From JASGDN01 sp049840815 (GTDB lineage: Bacteria > Chloroflexota > Chloroflexia > Thermomicrobiales > UBA6265), in NCBI GenBank assembly GCA_049840815.1, contig JASGJI010000020.1, positions 1 to 64,000 on the forward strand: DNA of 64,000 bases, in the 5' to 3' direction. A program made the translations under genes and the position numbers. This document shows positions 45,734-54,311 of this stretch, piece after piece. Positions within the stretch are counted from its first letter, which is position 1. Each line of letters starts with the position of its first letter. A model generated the notes under the pieces. That model saw only the letters and a program-made list of their open reading frames with translations, was not told the origin of the DNA and did no database searches.

Positions 45734-46590
45734 GCCACACCATCCTTTGTCCCACTCCGCGTCGGGAGACGCTGGGCCAGCTCGATCATGATCGCCGCAA
45801 CCTCGTTCACATCCCGAACGAGGACATCCGCGGTCTCCGCGATGGCCGGATGAGAATCCGCCGAAAGCACCCCGACCGAGAGTCCTGCCGCCAGAACTCC
45901 AGATTCGCGCAGCCGGGTAATCGCCAGGAAGGCATCTACATCGGTCACGTCATCACCAAGGAAGACCGCGCCGCGCAGGCCGTGCGTCGTCACGATCTCC
46001 TCGACGGCGCTGCCCTTGGAAACGCGCGCCATGGGCCGCAACTCCACCATCATCTTGCCGGTCGTCATCCGCAATCCGAACTCATCTGCGCGACGCTGCG
46101 TGATCGCCGCCAGCGGTTCGTCGAACGTCTCCGGATCGGCAACGAGACGGTAATGAATCGAGGCGGAGAGTCGCTTGTTCTCGAACACCATGCCGGTCAA
46201 ATCGCGATCGAGCGCCTTCAGGTCCTCCTCGATCCCCGCCAACGCATCAACAATCGACTGCTCTGCCGCAAGACCGGCAGGATGGGCGCGATACGCCCCG
46301 CCGTCAAACCACTCCAGGCCATGATTCCCGACCACCAGCATCTCGTCCACGCCAAGCTTGTGCCGGGCATCGGCGACGGCACGTCCCGTGATGATGCCGA
46401 AGAGCGGCTCCCTGGTCACCAGTTCAGGCAGGACATGCACGAGATCGGGATGCAGGAACGCCCCCTCCGGCGTCGGCGCGATGGGGCTGAGGGTGCCGTC
46501 GAAGTCGGAGAGCAAGGCAGACGGCATCTGCGCGAGCACATCCAGGATGCGCACGACAACATCGGGAACCGGGGTCAGGTCGGTGGACAC
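45730..46590 (-). CDS. otsB: Trehalose-6-phosphate phosphatase
   Basis: A HAD-superfamily phosphatase that makes trehalose from trehalose-6-phosphate. 286 residues. LLSDFDGTLSPIAP is the DxDGT nucleophile motif, GNHGLEWFDGG the OtsB substrate motif, SKGSAVEEIV the motif III Lys and FLGDDVTDVDAF motif IV. I chose GTG 46590 because GGAGGAG precedes it; ATG 46605 is five codons earlier without a good site. No otsA is adjacent. It overlaps the DUF192 gene downstream. Confidence 0.9.
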   Translation of the reverse strand: MSTDLTPVPDVVVRILDVLAQMPSALLSDFDGTLSPIAPTPEGAFLHPDLVHVLPELVTREPLFGIITGRAVADARHKLGVDEMLVVGNHGLEWFDGGAYRAHPAGLAAEQSIVDALAGIEEDLKALDRDLTGMVFENKRLSASIHYRLVADPETFDEPLAAITQRRADEFGLRMTTGKMMVELRPMARVSKGSAVEEIVTTHGLRGAVFLGDDVTDVDAFLAITRLRESGVLAAGLSVGVLSADSHPAIAETADVLVRDVNEVAAIMIELAQRLPTRSGTKDGVA

Positions 46591-46644
46591 GGCAGACTCC
46601 TCCATACGATCGATGTGCCGACGAGCCGATGCCGCCGGACACGA

Positions 46645-47325
46645 CTAGACCTCGTAGCGGTAGACGGTGCCATCGGCCGCATCGACCCAGACATCCTTGG
46701 TCTCGTTGCGGTCGATGATGGCGAGATGGATCAGAACTTTGTCCTTGGGCGCGTTTGGAGGCCCAAACGGGATCGCGGCGGTGTTCTGGCGGACGGTAAT
46801 CCCATTCGAGGGGTCAATGGCCATCGCGCCGTCGAACCCCGCCTTCAGCAGCGAACGATAGAGGTTCCTGAACGAGAGGTTCGCCGGGTCGAGCGTGGGG
46901 ATGACGGACGGATCGTCTTCCGCCGCCGAGAGTTCGAGGGTATCGGTCCGGTAGAAGGCCTGCGCTGTCTGCGAGAAGAAGATGCCGTTCCAGCTGTATC
47001 CCGTGCGCAACAGCGGACAGGAAAGCTGGATTGCGTAAAGCCGGGCATCCTTCTGCCACGCCTGCGCCAGCGCCGTCGCATCGGAGATACCCTGCTGCAA
47101 CGTGGCGTCGGCGCCTTCCAGGTCACGGACATGGAGCATCCCCTCCGCGCATGGCTGGGAGGGATCGCCGAGGACCAGAGACGGCGGCGGCGTGGGGGTG
47201 GGATCGTCGGCAAGGACCGGTGAAGCGAGACCACCCGTCAGCATCATGACGGCGAGGGCCACAGGGAGCGCCCGGCGCAGGCCAGAGCGAGACGATGGGT
47301 GGTGAGAACGAATCGAAAGTGCCAT
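46645..47325 (-). CDS. Secreted protein of unknown function
   Basis: 226 residues. A basic N terminus and hydrophobic stretch (LPVALAVMMLTGGLASPVLA) form a signal peptide, followed by a Thr/Pro linker. The mature domain ends KDVWVDAADGTVYRYEV, which recalls PepSY-like repeats, but the match is weak. ATG 47325 is chosen for the signal peptide; the ribosome binding site is weak. It lies just upstream of otsB on the same strand. Confidence 0.68.
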   Translation of the reverse strand: MALSIRSHHPSSRSGLRRALPVALAVMMLTGGLASPVLADDPTPTPPPSLVLGDPSQPCAEGMLHVRDLEGADATLQQGISDATALAQAWQKDARLYAIQLSCPLLRTGYSWNGIFFSQTAQAFYRTDTLELSAAEDDPSVIPTLDPANLSFRNLYRSLLKAGFDGAMAIDPSNGITVRQNTAAIPFGPPNAPKDKVLIHLAIIDRNETKDVWVDAADGTVYRYEV

Positions 47326-47463
47326 GGACGCATGCTCGGATTCGATGACGTCCGGAGGCGACGTGCTGAACGCCACGCTCGGACGGCGGCTGATATCGTC
47401 GCGATCTTAGCACGCGATCCGGGCTGACTTGTGATGGGACATCGGATTTTCGGGACGCTGCGA

Positions 47464-47469
47464 TATACT
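47464..47469 (+). promoter_or_regulatory. -10 box upstream of the cysS/mshC-type gene
   Basis: TATACT, predicted start near 47476, giving a leader of about 157 bases that contains GC-rich stem-loop sequence but no T-box motif I can see. Confidence 0.45.
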
Positions 47470-47632
47470 TTGGAACGTTCCTTCTCACGCGGAAGCGATG
47501 CTTCCCGTGTCGCTCGCCGCCGGGCTGCTGCCTGTGCTGTCAGTCTCCGGCTTCGACACGGTCTCTACGCTTGCGCGCGAACCCGATCCCAGACCGCCCC
47601 GGCGGTCACATTCCCGAGCGGAGCAGGTGACG

Positions 47633-48826
47633 ATGCGGCTCTATAACACGCAATCGCAGCAGATCGAGGACTTCTCGGCTGTCGACAATCATGTGGGTAT
47701 CTATGTCTGCGGCGTGACTCCGTACGACACCACCCACGCGGGTCACGCTTTCACCTATATCACCTACGATGTCCTGATCCGCTACCTGCGATTCCAGGGC
47801 TACGATGTTACGTACGTTCAGAACGTGACGGACATCGACGACGACATCCTCCGCAAGGCGAAGGAAGTCGGCATGGGGTGGCAGGAGCTCGGCCAGAGCG
47901 AGACCGCTCGCTTCCGCAAGGACCTGAAGGACCTGAACGCGGTCGATCCCGATCACTACACCGCCGCAACCGACCACATCGGCGAGGTCATCACCCTCAC
48001 ACAGAAGCTGGTCGATCTCGGACTCGCATACGAATCACAGGGAAGCGTCTATTACTCCGTGGCCGCCGATCCCGACTTCGGCAAGCTCAGCCACCTCGCA
48101 CCCGACGAGATGCTGCCAATCGCCAACGAGCGCGGCAACTTCCCGGACGACCCGAAGAAGCGCAATCCGATCGACTTCGTGCTCTGGCAGGCGATGGCGC
48201 CGGGCGAGCCCTTCTGGGAATCACCATGGGGTCCGGGCCGGCCGGGCTGGCACATCGAGTGCAGCGCGATGTCGATGAAGTACCTCGGCCCGCAGGTGGA
48301 CATCCACGGCGGCGGCTCGGACCTCATCTTCCCGCATCACGAATGCGAGATCGCGCAGGCGGAACCGGCATCCGGCGTTGCGCCGTTCGTCCGCTACTGG
48401 GTCCATGTCGGCATGGTGGGCTACCAGGGCGAGAAGATGTCGAAGTCGCTCGGCAACCTCGTCCGTGTCGCCGATGTCCTGAAGACGCACAAGGCCGACA
48501 CCCTGCGCCTCTACCTCCTCTCCAACCACTACGGCACGCCCTGGGAGTTTCAGGACGACGCGCTGGACGAGTGGGAGCAGGTGGCAGATCGCCTGATCGC
48601 GGCGGTCTCCGCGACCTCGGGTGACGGTGACGCCATCGAGAATGGCGATCTCCGCGAGCGGTTCATCGCCGCGCTGGACGAGAACCTCGACACGCCGAAC
48701 GCGATCGCGGCGCTGCAGGCCATCGCTGGTCGCATCCTCGACGCGCCGGACGGTGCGGACGTGACCACGGCGCAGGCCGATCTGCGCGAGCTCGGCGGGA
48801 TCCTCGGGCTGCGCCTCGCAGCCTGA
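47633..48826 (+). CDS. Cysteinyl-tRNA synthetase family protein (short; CysS or MshC-type ligase)
   Basis: 397 residues, shorter than usual CysS (about 460). IYVCGVTPYDTTHAGHAFTY has the zinc Cys and HIGH-type motif, PGWHIECSAM and FPHHECEIAQ the other zinc ligands, and GEKMSKSLGNLV the KMSKS loop. The length and the CGxTPYDxTHxGHAxTY wording resemble MshC, the cysteine:GlcN-inositol ligase of mycothiol synthesis, as much as CysS; the C-terminal domain is reduced. No other CysS is in the window. ATG 47633 has GAGCAGG upstream. Confidence 0.8.
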   Translation: MRLYNTQSQQIEDFSAVDNHVGIYVCGVTPYDTTHAGHAFTYITYDVLIRYLRFQGYDVTYVQNVTDIDDDILRKAKEVGMGWQELGQSETARFRKDLKDLNAVDPDHYTAATDHIGEVITLTQKLVDLGLAYESQGSVYYSVAADPDFGKLSHLAPDEMLPIANERGNFPDDPKKRNPIDFVLWQAMAPGEPFWESPWGPGRPGWHIECSAMSMKYLGPQVDIHGGGSDLIFPHHECEIAQAEPASGVAPFVRYWVHVGMVGYQGEKMSKSLGNLVRVADVLKTHKADTLRLYLLSNHYGTPWEFQDDALDEWEQVADRLIAAVSATSGDGDAIENGDLRERFIAALDENLDTPNAIAALQAIAGRILDAPDGADVTTAQADLRELGGILGLRLAA

Positions 48827-48856
48827 TCCGGATTCCACGTCCGGACGAAGACCATC

Positions 48857-48897
48857 ACCACCCGATGGGGCCATGAACGTGGCTCGCATCGGGTGGT
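48857..48897 (+). terminator. Hairpin after the cysS/mshC-type gene
   Basis: ACCACCCGATG / CATCGGGTGGT, 11 perfect pairs with an inner GGCCA/TGGCT helix. Followed by TTG only. Confidence 0.6.
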
Positions 48898-48928
48898 TTG
48901 CGTTCGCCGCCGCGCACCCGGCGCGTGG

Positions 48929-48934
48929 TATACT
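48929..48934 (+). promoter_or_regulatory. -10 box of the rpsF-ssb-rpsR operon
   Basis: TATACT, predicted start near 48941. The leader is about 130 bases and includes GCCGGAGCCGATCCGGCC, a hairpin that could be an S6:S18 feedback site, although I cannot match it to the known rpsF leader motif. Confidence 0.5.
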
Positions 48935-49069
48935 TGCCGCTCGCCGGAGCCGATCCGGCCATTTTGTTGTGCGTGGTTGAAACGTTCGTTCCCATCACGC
49001 CCTTTCTCCTCCGGCGTCGCCGACGAACGGCCATGCGACCGGGGGAAACCCACAGAGGGGGTACATCCG

Positions 49070-49624
49070 TTGGCAGCGTATATTCGCGATCCTCGTGCGT
49101 ATGAGCTCATGGTCATGATCGTCCCGGACATCTCCGACGAGGAGATCGCCGAGGAGCTCACCCGCATCCAGAAGTACATCTCCGACATCAACGCGGAGCT
49201 GACCGAGATCCTCACGGATTCCCCGTGGGGCCGCCGCCGGCTCGCGTACACGATCCGCTTCAACAGCGTCGACTATCGCGACGGCTTCTACGCGGTCATC
49301 CACTTCTCGGCACGCCCGGACTCGCTCGGCGAGCTCGAGCGCGAACTGAAGCTCGACACGCGCGTCATCCGCTACCTGCTCGTCCACGATGATCCGAAGG
49401 CGGGCATCCGCGAGCCGAACAACCCGGATCGCGCGACTGAGACGGAAGCGGCTGCCGCTCCGGTCCCGGAAGCTCCGGTCGCCGAGGCCCCGGCGACGGA
49501 GGCTGCTCCGGTCGAGACGACCGAAGCCCCGGCTACCGAGGAAACCGCCGCTGAGCCGGTTGCTGTCGAGGCGACCGAGGCTCCCGCAGAAGAAGCTCCC
49601 GCGGAATCCAGCGAGGAGGAGTAA
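49070..49624 (+). CDS. rpsF: 30S ribosomal protein S6 with a long acidic C-terminal tail
   Basis: 184 residues; the S6 fold occupies about 1-105 (RAYELMVMIVPDISDEEIAE, WGRRRLAYTIRFNSVDYRDG, RYLLVH). The last about 75 residues are Ala/Glu/Pro/Thr low complexity with many acids. S6 is usually about 100 residues, sometimes with a short acidic tail. TTG 49070 is the inferred start (GAGGGGG nine bases upstream, MAAYIRDPRAYE typical); the frame upstream is poor. First gene of rpsF-ssb-rpsR; the stop abuts the ssb ATG. Confidence 0.92.
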   Translation: MAAYIRDPRAYELMVMIVPDISDEEIAEELTRIQKYISDINAELTEILTDSPWGRRRLAYTIRFNSVDYRDGFYAVIHFSARPDSLGELERELKLDTRVIRYLLVHDDPKAGIREPNNPDRATETEAAAAPVPEAPVAEAPATEAAPVETTEAPATEETAAEPVAVEATEAPAEEAPAESSEEE

Positions 49625-50185
49625 ATGGCGAGTTTTGCCAAGATCACCGTCATGGGAAATCTCGGCAGCGATCCGGAAACCCGCTACACGCCGAACGGCG
49701 CGATGGTGGTGAGCTTCAGCATCGCAGTCAACCCGCGCCGCCGGAACCAGCAGGGTGGCGGCGATGAGCCCCCTCCGGTCTGGTACCGGGTTTCCGCATG
49801 GGATCGCCTTGCCGAGCGCATCGACAAGCTGGCCCAGCAGGGATACATCGCCCGCGGCCGCCAGTTGCTCGTCACCGGTTCCTTCGAACCGCGCGAGTTC
49901 CAGGGGAATGACGGCTCCACCCGGATGTCCTTCGACGTGACCGCCGAGTCCTTCGAGTTCGTTGGCGGCGGCGAGCGGCAGCAGGATGGCTCCGGCGGAG
50001 GCAACTTCGCTGGTGGCGGCCAGTCCTACAGTGGTGGTGGCAATCGCGGCGGCGGCTCCTATGGGGGCGGATCGCAGGGCGGCACCCGTGGCGGCAATGA
50101 CTTCGGTGATGGCGGCAGCAATCGCCGGCAATCCTTCAGCGATGATGATGACCGTGGCGGCAGCATGGACGATGTCCCCTTCTAG
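49625..50185 (+). CDS. ssb: Single-stranded DNA-binding protein
   Basis: 186 residues. The OB fold spans about 1-115 (FAKITVMGNLGSDPETRYTP, WYRVSAWDRLAERIDKLAQQ, GSFEPREF), followed by a Gly/Ser/Arg-rich disordered linker and the acidic tip DDVPF that recruits partner proteins. The ATG directly follows the rpsF TAA with no gap. Located between rpsF and rpsR, as in many bacteria. Confidence 0.95.
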   Translation: MASFAKITVMGNLGSDPETRYTPNGAMVVSFSIAVNPRRRNQQGGGDEPPPVWYRVSAWDRLAERIDKLAQQGYIARGRQLLVTGSFEPREFQGNDGSTRMSFDVTAESFEFVGGGERQQDGSGGGNFAGGGQSYSGGGNRGGGSYGGGSQGGTRGGNDFGDGGSNRRQSFSDDDDRGGSMDDVPF

Positions 50186-50243
50186 GGACGCGCCCTGCAA
50201 CACGCAATGAACGCCGGAATCGGCAGCAAAGGAACAGTGTGCA

Positions 50244-50636
50244 ATGACTGACAACCAGGATCGCGACAATCGAGACAGCCGCGAAGGCGGGCGCCCGGGC
50301 GGCTCGCGCTTCGGCGGCGCGCAGGGTGGCCGCGACGGCGGCGAAGGGCGTGAGGGCGGTGCCCCACGCCGCTCCAGCGGCCCGCGCCGTGGTGGTGGAG
50401 GGGGAGGACGCTTCTCCAACCGCCGCAAGGTCTCGGTCTTCGACATCGACAACATCGATCACGTCGACTACAAGGATCTCGCCCGCCTGCGCCGCCACAT
50501 CGGAGAGCGTGGCAAGATCGAGCCACGCCGCAAGAATGGCACGAGCGCGAAGCACCAGCGCTCCCTCACCGTGGCGATCAAGCGCGCTCGCTACATGGCG
50601 CTGCTCCCGTTCACGAGTGACAGCGCTCGCGGCTAG
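50244..50636 (+). CDS. rpsR: 30S ribosomal protein S18 with a long Gly/Arg-rich N-terminal extension
   Basis: 130 residues; the S18 core is about 60-130 (RRKVSVFDIDNIDHVDYKDL, LRRHIGERGKIEPRRKNGTS, QRSLTVAIKRARYMALLPFT). The first about 58 residues are Arg/Gly-rich and basic; standard S18 is 75-80 residues. No zinc cysteines. S18 pairs with S6 on the 30S platform, and the S6 tail in this operon is strongly acidic. A U-tract terminator follows. Confidence 0.93.
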   Translation: MTDNQDRDNRDSREGGRPGGSRFGGAQGGRDGGEGREGGAPRRSSGPRRGGGGGGRFSNRRKVSVFDIDNIDHVDYKDLARLRRHIGERGKIEPRRKNGTSAKHQRSLTVAIKRARYMALLPFTSDSARG

Positions 50637-50689
50637 CGGAACCAGATTGCCGGTGAGATCGTCACTCATGACAGAGTGACGGCGTGAAG

Positions 50690-50734
50690 CGGTGCGCCCA
50701 GCGTCGGATTCTCCCGATCGGGCGCACCGTTTTT
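50690..50734 (+). terminator. Intrinsic terminator of the rpsF-ssb-rpsR operon
   Basis: CGGTGCGCCC / GGGCGCACCG stem with an inner TCGG/CCGA helix, followed by TTTTT. A smaller hairpin, GTCACTC / GAGTGAC, precedes it at 50661-50680. One of the few hairpins here with a U-tract. Confidence 0.85.
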
Positions 50735-50775
50735 CGTGAATGCCCTAGCACGGTGATACGGAGTCGAATGTAGCC

Positions 50776-52383
50776 ATGTCCGATCGTCCTGACGACAATC
50801 CGGAATCCATCCCCCCCTCCTCCGAGCGACCGGATGCGCCAGCCGACGCCGCATCGCGGGCCAGTCGCCGCGCCGCGCGCGACCGCGCCAGCACGACGCC
50901 AGTGCGGAACTCCGGCGCAAAGACTCCTGCCCGCCGGGTCAGCCGACGCGACAAGGAAGCCCAGCAGCAACGCTTCTTCCTGATCGGCGTGGCGGCGGCG
51001 GCGGTGCTCGTGATCGCCATCCTCGCGGGAGGCCTCGCGTACGAGTACTACTTCAAGCCGAATCAGGTGCTTGCCGAGGTGAACGGGCACTCCATCACCC
51101 GTCGCGACTACTGGAAATACCAGTCCGTCGTCCTCTACCAGCAGGCGCGGATCTACGAGAACTACGCATCCCAGACCTCCGGGCAACAGCAATCGCAGTT
51201 CCTGGGCTTCGCCGCCTCGCTGGATGCCCAGCGCGAGAAGGTATGGGGTTCCACCGATGTCAGCGCGGCAACCGTCCAGCAGATGGTCGAGAACCAGATC
51301 TATCTGGATGCAGCCAGCGAGATGGGCATCGAGATGCCGGAGGACCAGGTTCAGCGGTATGCGCTGAATGCCTTCGCGCCAGCCGACAATCCGCTCGTCA
51401 CGCCGATCCCGACGCCGACGATGATTCCCGCCCGGGCCGAGGCCGCCACGAAGACGGCGGAAGCAAACCTCACGCTCACCCCGACCGTGCAACCCACGGC
51501 GACGGTGGCAGGGACGACGCCGGCTGCCGGGACGCCGGAGGCCAGCCCAGTCGCGGGCGATGGCACGCCGGTAGGCTCTCCTGTCGTGAACGCGACCCCG
51601 ACCGCGACGCTCGATCCGCAGACGCTGGCGGACGCGGGCTTCACCAACTTCGAGAACCAGGTCTTCGACAAGGCGCACATGTCGCTGGACGACTACTATC
51701 GCCTCTTCACGAAGCCACAGATGGCCCGTGAGGTGATCGACGCCCAGGTACAGGACGCCGTGCCGCAGTCCGCTGACCAGGTCCACCTGCAGCACATCCT
51801 GGTCGCCACCGAGGACCTCGCGACCGAGCTCGCGAGTCAGGCGAAGGGCGGCGCGGATTTCAGTGCACTTGCCAAGGCGAACTCCACCGATACGGCGACG
51901 GCGCCGACTGGCGGCGATCTCGGATGGGTGACGCGCGATGAACTGGACACGGCGACCGCCGATGCGGCGTTCGGCCTCGATGTGAACGGGATCAGCGACC
52001 CGATCCAGACCCCGTACGGCTGGGAAATCGTTCGCGTAATCGACAAGCAGGCGGATCGCCCGCTGACCGACGCGCAGTACGCCAGTGCCCAGCAGGACGC
52101 GGTCAATAGCTGGCTCGCGGACCAACGCAGCAAGTCGACCATCAAGACCGACTATGGCCAGACGCCGACGCCAACGCCGAGCGCCTACGAAGTGCCCGCC
52201 GGTGCGCCGACAATTCCGCCCGCCACGCCGATTCCGGCTGCGACACCGGTCCTCGGTCCGGTTCAGGGTCCGGCGCTGCCCGGCACCGAAGCCACCCCGA
52301 TCGGGCCGGATGCCTCCCCGGCAGCCAGCCCAGTGGCAAGTCCGCAGGCAAGCCCGGAAGCGTCCCCTTCGCCCGCCGCGTAG
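50776..52383 (+). CDS. Membrane-anchored parvulin-type peptidyl-prolyl isomerase (PrsA/SurA-like)
   Basis: 535 residues. A basic cytoplasmic N terminus (about 1-65), one membrane helix (FFLIGVAAAAVLVIAILAGG), a SurA-like N-terminal chaperone domain (VNGHSITRRDYWKYQSVVLY), a Thr/Pro/Ala-rich insert (about 210-280), then the parvulin domain (VHLQHILVATEDLATELASQ, GGDLGWV, PIQTPYGWEIVRV). The C-terminal 70 residues are again Thr/Pro/Ser-rich. It should assist folding of exported proteins outside the membrane. ATG 50776 has only a distant GGAG. Confidence 0.9.
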   Translation: MSDRPDDNPESIPPSSERPDAPADAASRASRRAARDRASTTPVRNSGAKTPARRVSRRDKEAQQQRFFLIGVAAAAVLVIAILAGGLAYEYYFKPNQVLAEVNGHSITRRDYWKYQSVVLYQQARIYENYASQTSGQQQSQFLGFAASLDAQREKVWGSTDVSAATVQQMVENQIYLDAASEMGIEMPEDQVQRYALNAFAPADNPLVTPIPTPTMIPARAEAATKTAEANLTLTPTVQPTATVAGTTPAAGTPEASPVAGDGTPVGSPVVNATPTATLDPQTLADAGFTNFENQVFDKAHMSLDDYYRLFTKPQMAREVIDAQVQDAVPQSADQVHLQHILVATEDLATELASQAKGGADFSALAKANSTDTATAPTGGDLGWVTRDELDTATADAAFGLDVNGISDPIQTPYGWEIVRVIDKQADRPLTDAQYASAQQDAVNSWLADQRSKSTIKTDYGQTPTPTPSAYEVPAGAPTIPPATPIPAATPVLGPVQGPALPGTEATPIGPDASPAASPVASPQASPEASPSPAA

Positions 52384-52397
52384 GAACGTCTTCCGTG

Positions 52398-52433
52398 AAA
52401 TGGCCCCGGCATCACGCGATGCCGGGGCCATTT
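52398..52433 (+). terminator. Perfect 16-bp hairpin after the parvulin gene
   Basis: AAATGGCCCCGGCATC, ACGC loop, GATGCCGGGGCCATTT. The flanking A and T runs are part of the stem, so it could work in both directions. Confidence 0.75.
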
Positions 52434-52510
52434 CCGTGCTGTGCTATGCTCATGCGAACGTCGATAGCCCCCGCCCGGAGCGCTGGTCGCTTCCGCTGAG
52501 GAGAGTTCCC

Positions 52511-53344
52511 GTGTCTTCCCGCGATGGATCAGGACAATCCGGCAACAAGCGACGCGCCGCGAAGGCTGATCCCTACTCGTCCCCCACCCAGGCTGCCTAC
52601 GACATCGACCCTGCCGAGATCGATCGGTATCTCTCGGGTCAGCCACAGCGTGCGGCATCGCAACGCGCGACGCGCCCCACCCCGTCCTCCACGCACACCA
52701 CACCCGATCAACTCGACCGGCTGCGGCGACTGGTCGAATCCGACGACGCGACCCCTTTCACCCCCGCCCGCCAGACGACCGCCTATCGCGAGCCAACCTC
52801 CAGCAGTTCGGCTCGTCGCACACCGTCCAGCTCCTACGACAACGTCTACTACGAAGACGATTATGTCTATGATCCCCAAGGGTCGACCGATTACCTGGAC
52901 GACTATCCCGGTCAGTGGGAGGAAGAAGGCGATCCCGCCGTCGCAAATGGTTCCCAGCGAGGCACCCGCGCGAAGCCAAGCCTCCCGCGCGTGACGATTC
53001 CCCGCTCGGTCACGAACGCCGCGATCCTTGCCGACCGAACGGCGCTGACGTTCATCGGCCTCGGCATCGTGAGCCTGATCGGGATGGCCGTGCTCGTCTC
53101 GAACCGGATCAACACCCTTCCCGCCCAGATCGGCACGCATGTCTCCGCCTCGGGCGTCCTGGAAGACTTCGCCTCGCGTGACGCCATCTGGCGCGTCCCG
53201 CTGCTCGCCCTGATGCTCACGTTGATGAACGTCGTGATCAGCGTCTTCGCGGCGCGATTCGATCGCTTCGCCAGTCGCCTCGTGCTCGCGGCGGGGTTGG
53301 TCGTCCAGTTCCTGGCATGGGTCGCCTTGATCCGCATCCTGTAA
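52511..53344 (+). CDS. Membrane protein of unknown function with a long disordered N-terminal region
   Basis: 277 residues. The first about 165 are polar and low complexity (Ser/Thr/Arg, then Tyr/Asp-rich YDNVYYEDDYVYDPQGSTDY). Three membrane helices follow (TALTFIGLGIVSLIGMAVLV, the segment around LLALMLTLMNVVISVF, and LVLAAGLVVQFLAWVALIRI). No family recognised. GTG 52511 has GAGGAG upstream. It ends at a 20-bp hairpin shared with the convergent coxM-like gene. Confidence 0.72.
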   Translation: MSSRDGSGQSGNKRRAAKADPYSSPTQAAYDIDPAEIDRYLSGQPQRAASQRATRPTPSSTHTTPDQLDRLRRLVESDDATPFTPARQTTAYREPTSSSSARRTPSSSYDNVYYEDDYVYDPQGSTDYLDDYPGQWEEEGDPAVANGSQRGTRAKPSLPRVTIPRSVTNAAILADRTALTFIGLGIVSLIGMAVLVSNRINTLPAQIGTHVSASGVLEDFASRDAIWRVPLLALMLTLMNVVISVFAARFDRFASRLVLAAGLVVQFLAWVALIRIL

Positions 53345-53354
53345 CGCATCGCGA

Positions 53355-53404
53355 CGCAGCCAGAAGCCCGGTGTAACGGTCGTCACACCGGGCTTCTGGC
53401 TGCG
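53355..53404. terminator. Perfect 20-bp hairpin between convergent genes
   Basis: CGCAGCCAGAAGCCCGGTGT, 10-base loop, full reverse complement to 53404. It ends both the membrane protein gene and the coxM-like gene. Confidence 0.8.
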
Positions 53405-53422
53405 GCACGTTTCTGAAACGGA

Positions 53423-54274
53423 TCAGCCGCGAGCAGCGGCAATCACCTGCTTGAGCAGCACCCCAGCGATGTGCGTGCGGTATTCCTCGCTCGCGAACGC
53501 ATCGCCGTTGATCTCAAGCCCCTCGGCGACCACGGCAGCGGCAGCGGCGATGGTGTCGTCGTTCAGCGTCGCTCCGGTCAGCGCCTCCTCAGCAGCTGCG
53601 GAACGGGTGGCTTTCGAGGTCGCGCCAGTGATCGCCACCCGCGCATTCGTCACCGTGTCCCCATCGAGATCCAGCCGGACCGCCACGCCGACGAGCGCGT
53701 ACCCGCTGGCCGGGTGCCCATACTTCTTGTATCCGGCAATCGATCCCGCTGCCGGAAGCGGGAGCACGAGCTCGGTGATCACCTCGTCCGGCTCCAGCGA
53801 CGTCGTCCAGAGATCCACGAAAAGCTCGTCGGCGGCGATGTCACGCTCGCCGCTCCCCCCGACAACGTGGACGGTCCCCTCCAGTGCCAGGAAGACGGCC
53901 GTCAGGTCCGCTGCGGGGTCGCAGTGCGCGAGCGCCCCGCCGAACGTCCCATGAGCGCGCACCTGCTGATCGCCCACGTAGCCGATGGAAGACGCAAGCA
54001 CGGGAAAGAGCTCCCGGATCGTCGCATCGTCGCGAATGGCGTCGTATGTCGCCATGGCACCAATGTGGACGCCATCATCCTGCCGGGAGATGCCGCGCAA
54101 CTCGGCCAGCTTCCCTAGGTCGACCAACATGGCCGGCTGGGCGAGCCGAAGCTTCATTGCCGGGATGAGCGAATAGCCTCCGGCAAGAATCTTGGCATCG
54201 GGGTTCTCGCCGAGAATCTGAACCGCCTCGGCGACGGACGTGGCCTGATGATAGGCAAAGGATGCTGGAATCAC
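53423..54274 (-). CDS. FAD-binding subunit of a xanthine dehydrogenase/CO dehydrogenase-family enzyme (CoxM-like)
   Basis: 283 residues. AKILAGGYSLIPAMKLRLAQ is the FAD-binding AGGxSLxPxM motif and RAHGTFGGALAHCDPAADLT the second (TxGGxxxHxDPAxD) motif; a CO-dehydrogenase FAD C-terminal domain follows. It should pass electrons between the Fe-S subunit and FAD in a molybdenum hydroxylase. GTG 54274 has AAGGAGAG upstream. It lies 37 bases after the coxS-like gene and is followed by a terminator, so no large molybdenum subunit follows. Confidence 0.92.
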   Translation of the reverse strand: MIPASFAYHQATSVAEAVQILGENPDAKILAGGYSLIPAMKLRLAQPAMLVDLGKLAELRGISRQDDGVHIGAMATYDAIRDDATIRELFPVLASSIGYVGDQQVRAHGTFGGALAHCDPAADLTAVFLALEGTVHVVGGSGERDIAADELFVDLWTTSLEPDEVITELVLPLPAAGSIAGYKKYGHPASGYALVGVAVRLDLDGDTVTNARVAITGATSKATRSAAAEEALTGATLNDDTIAAAAAVVAEGLEINGDAFASEEYRTHIAGVLLKQVIAAARG

Positions 54275-54311
54275 GCTGCTCTCCTTCGATCCGATGACGG
54301 ACCGAGCACGT

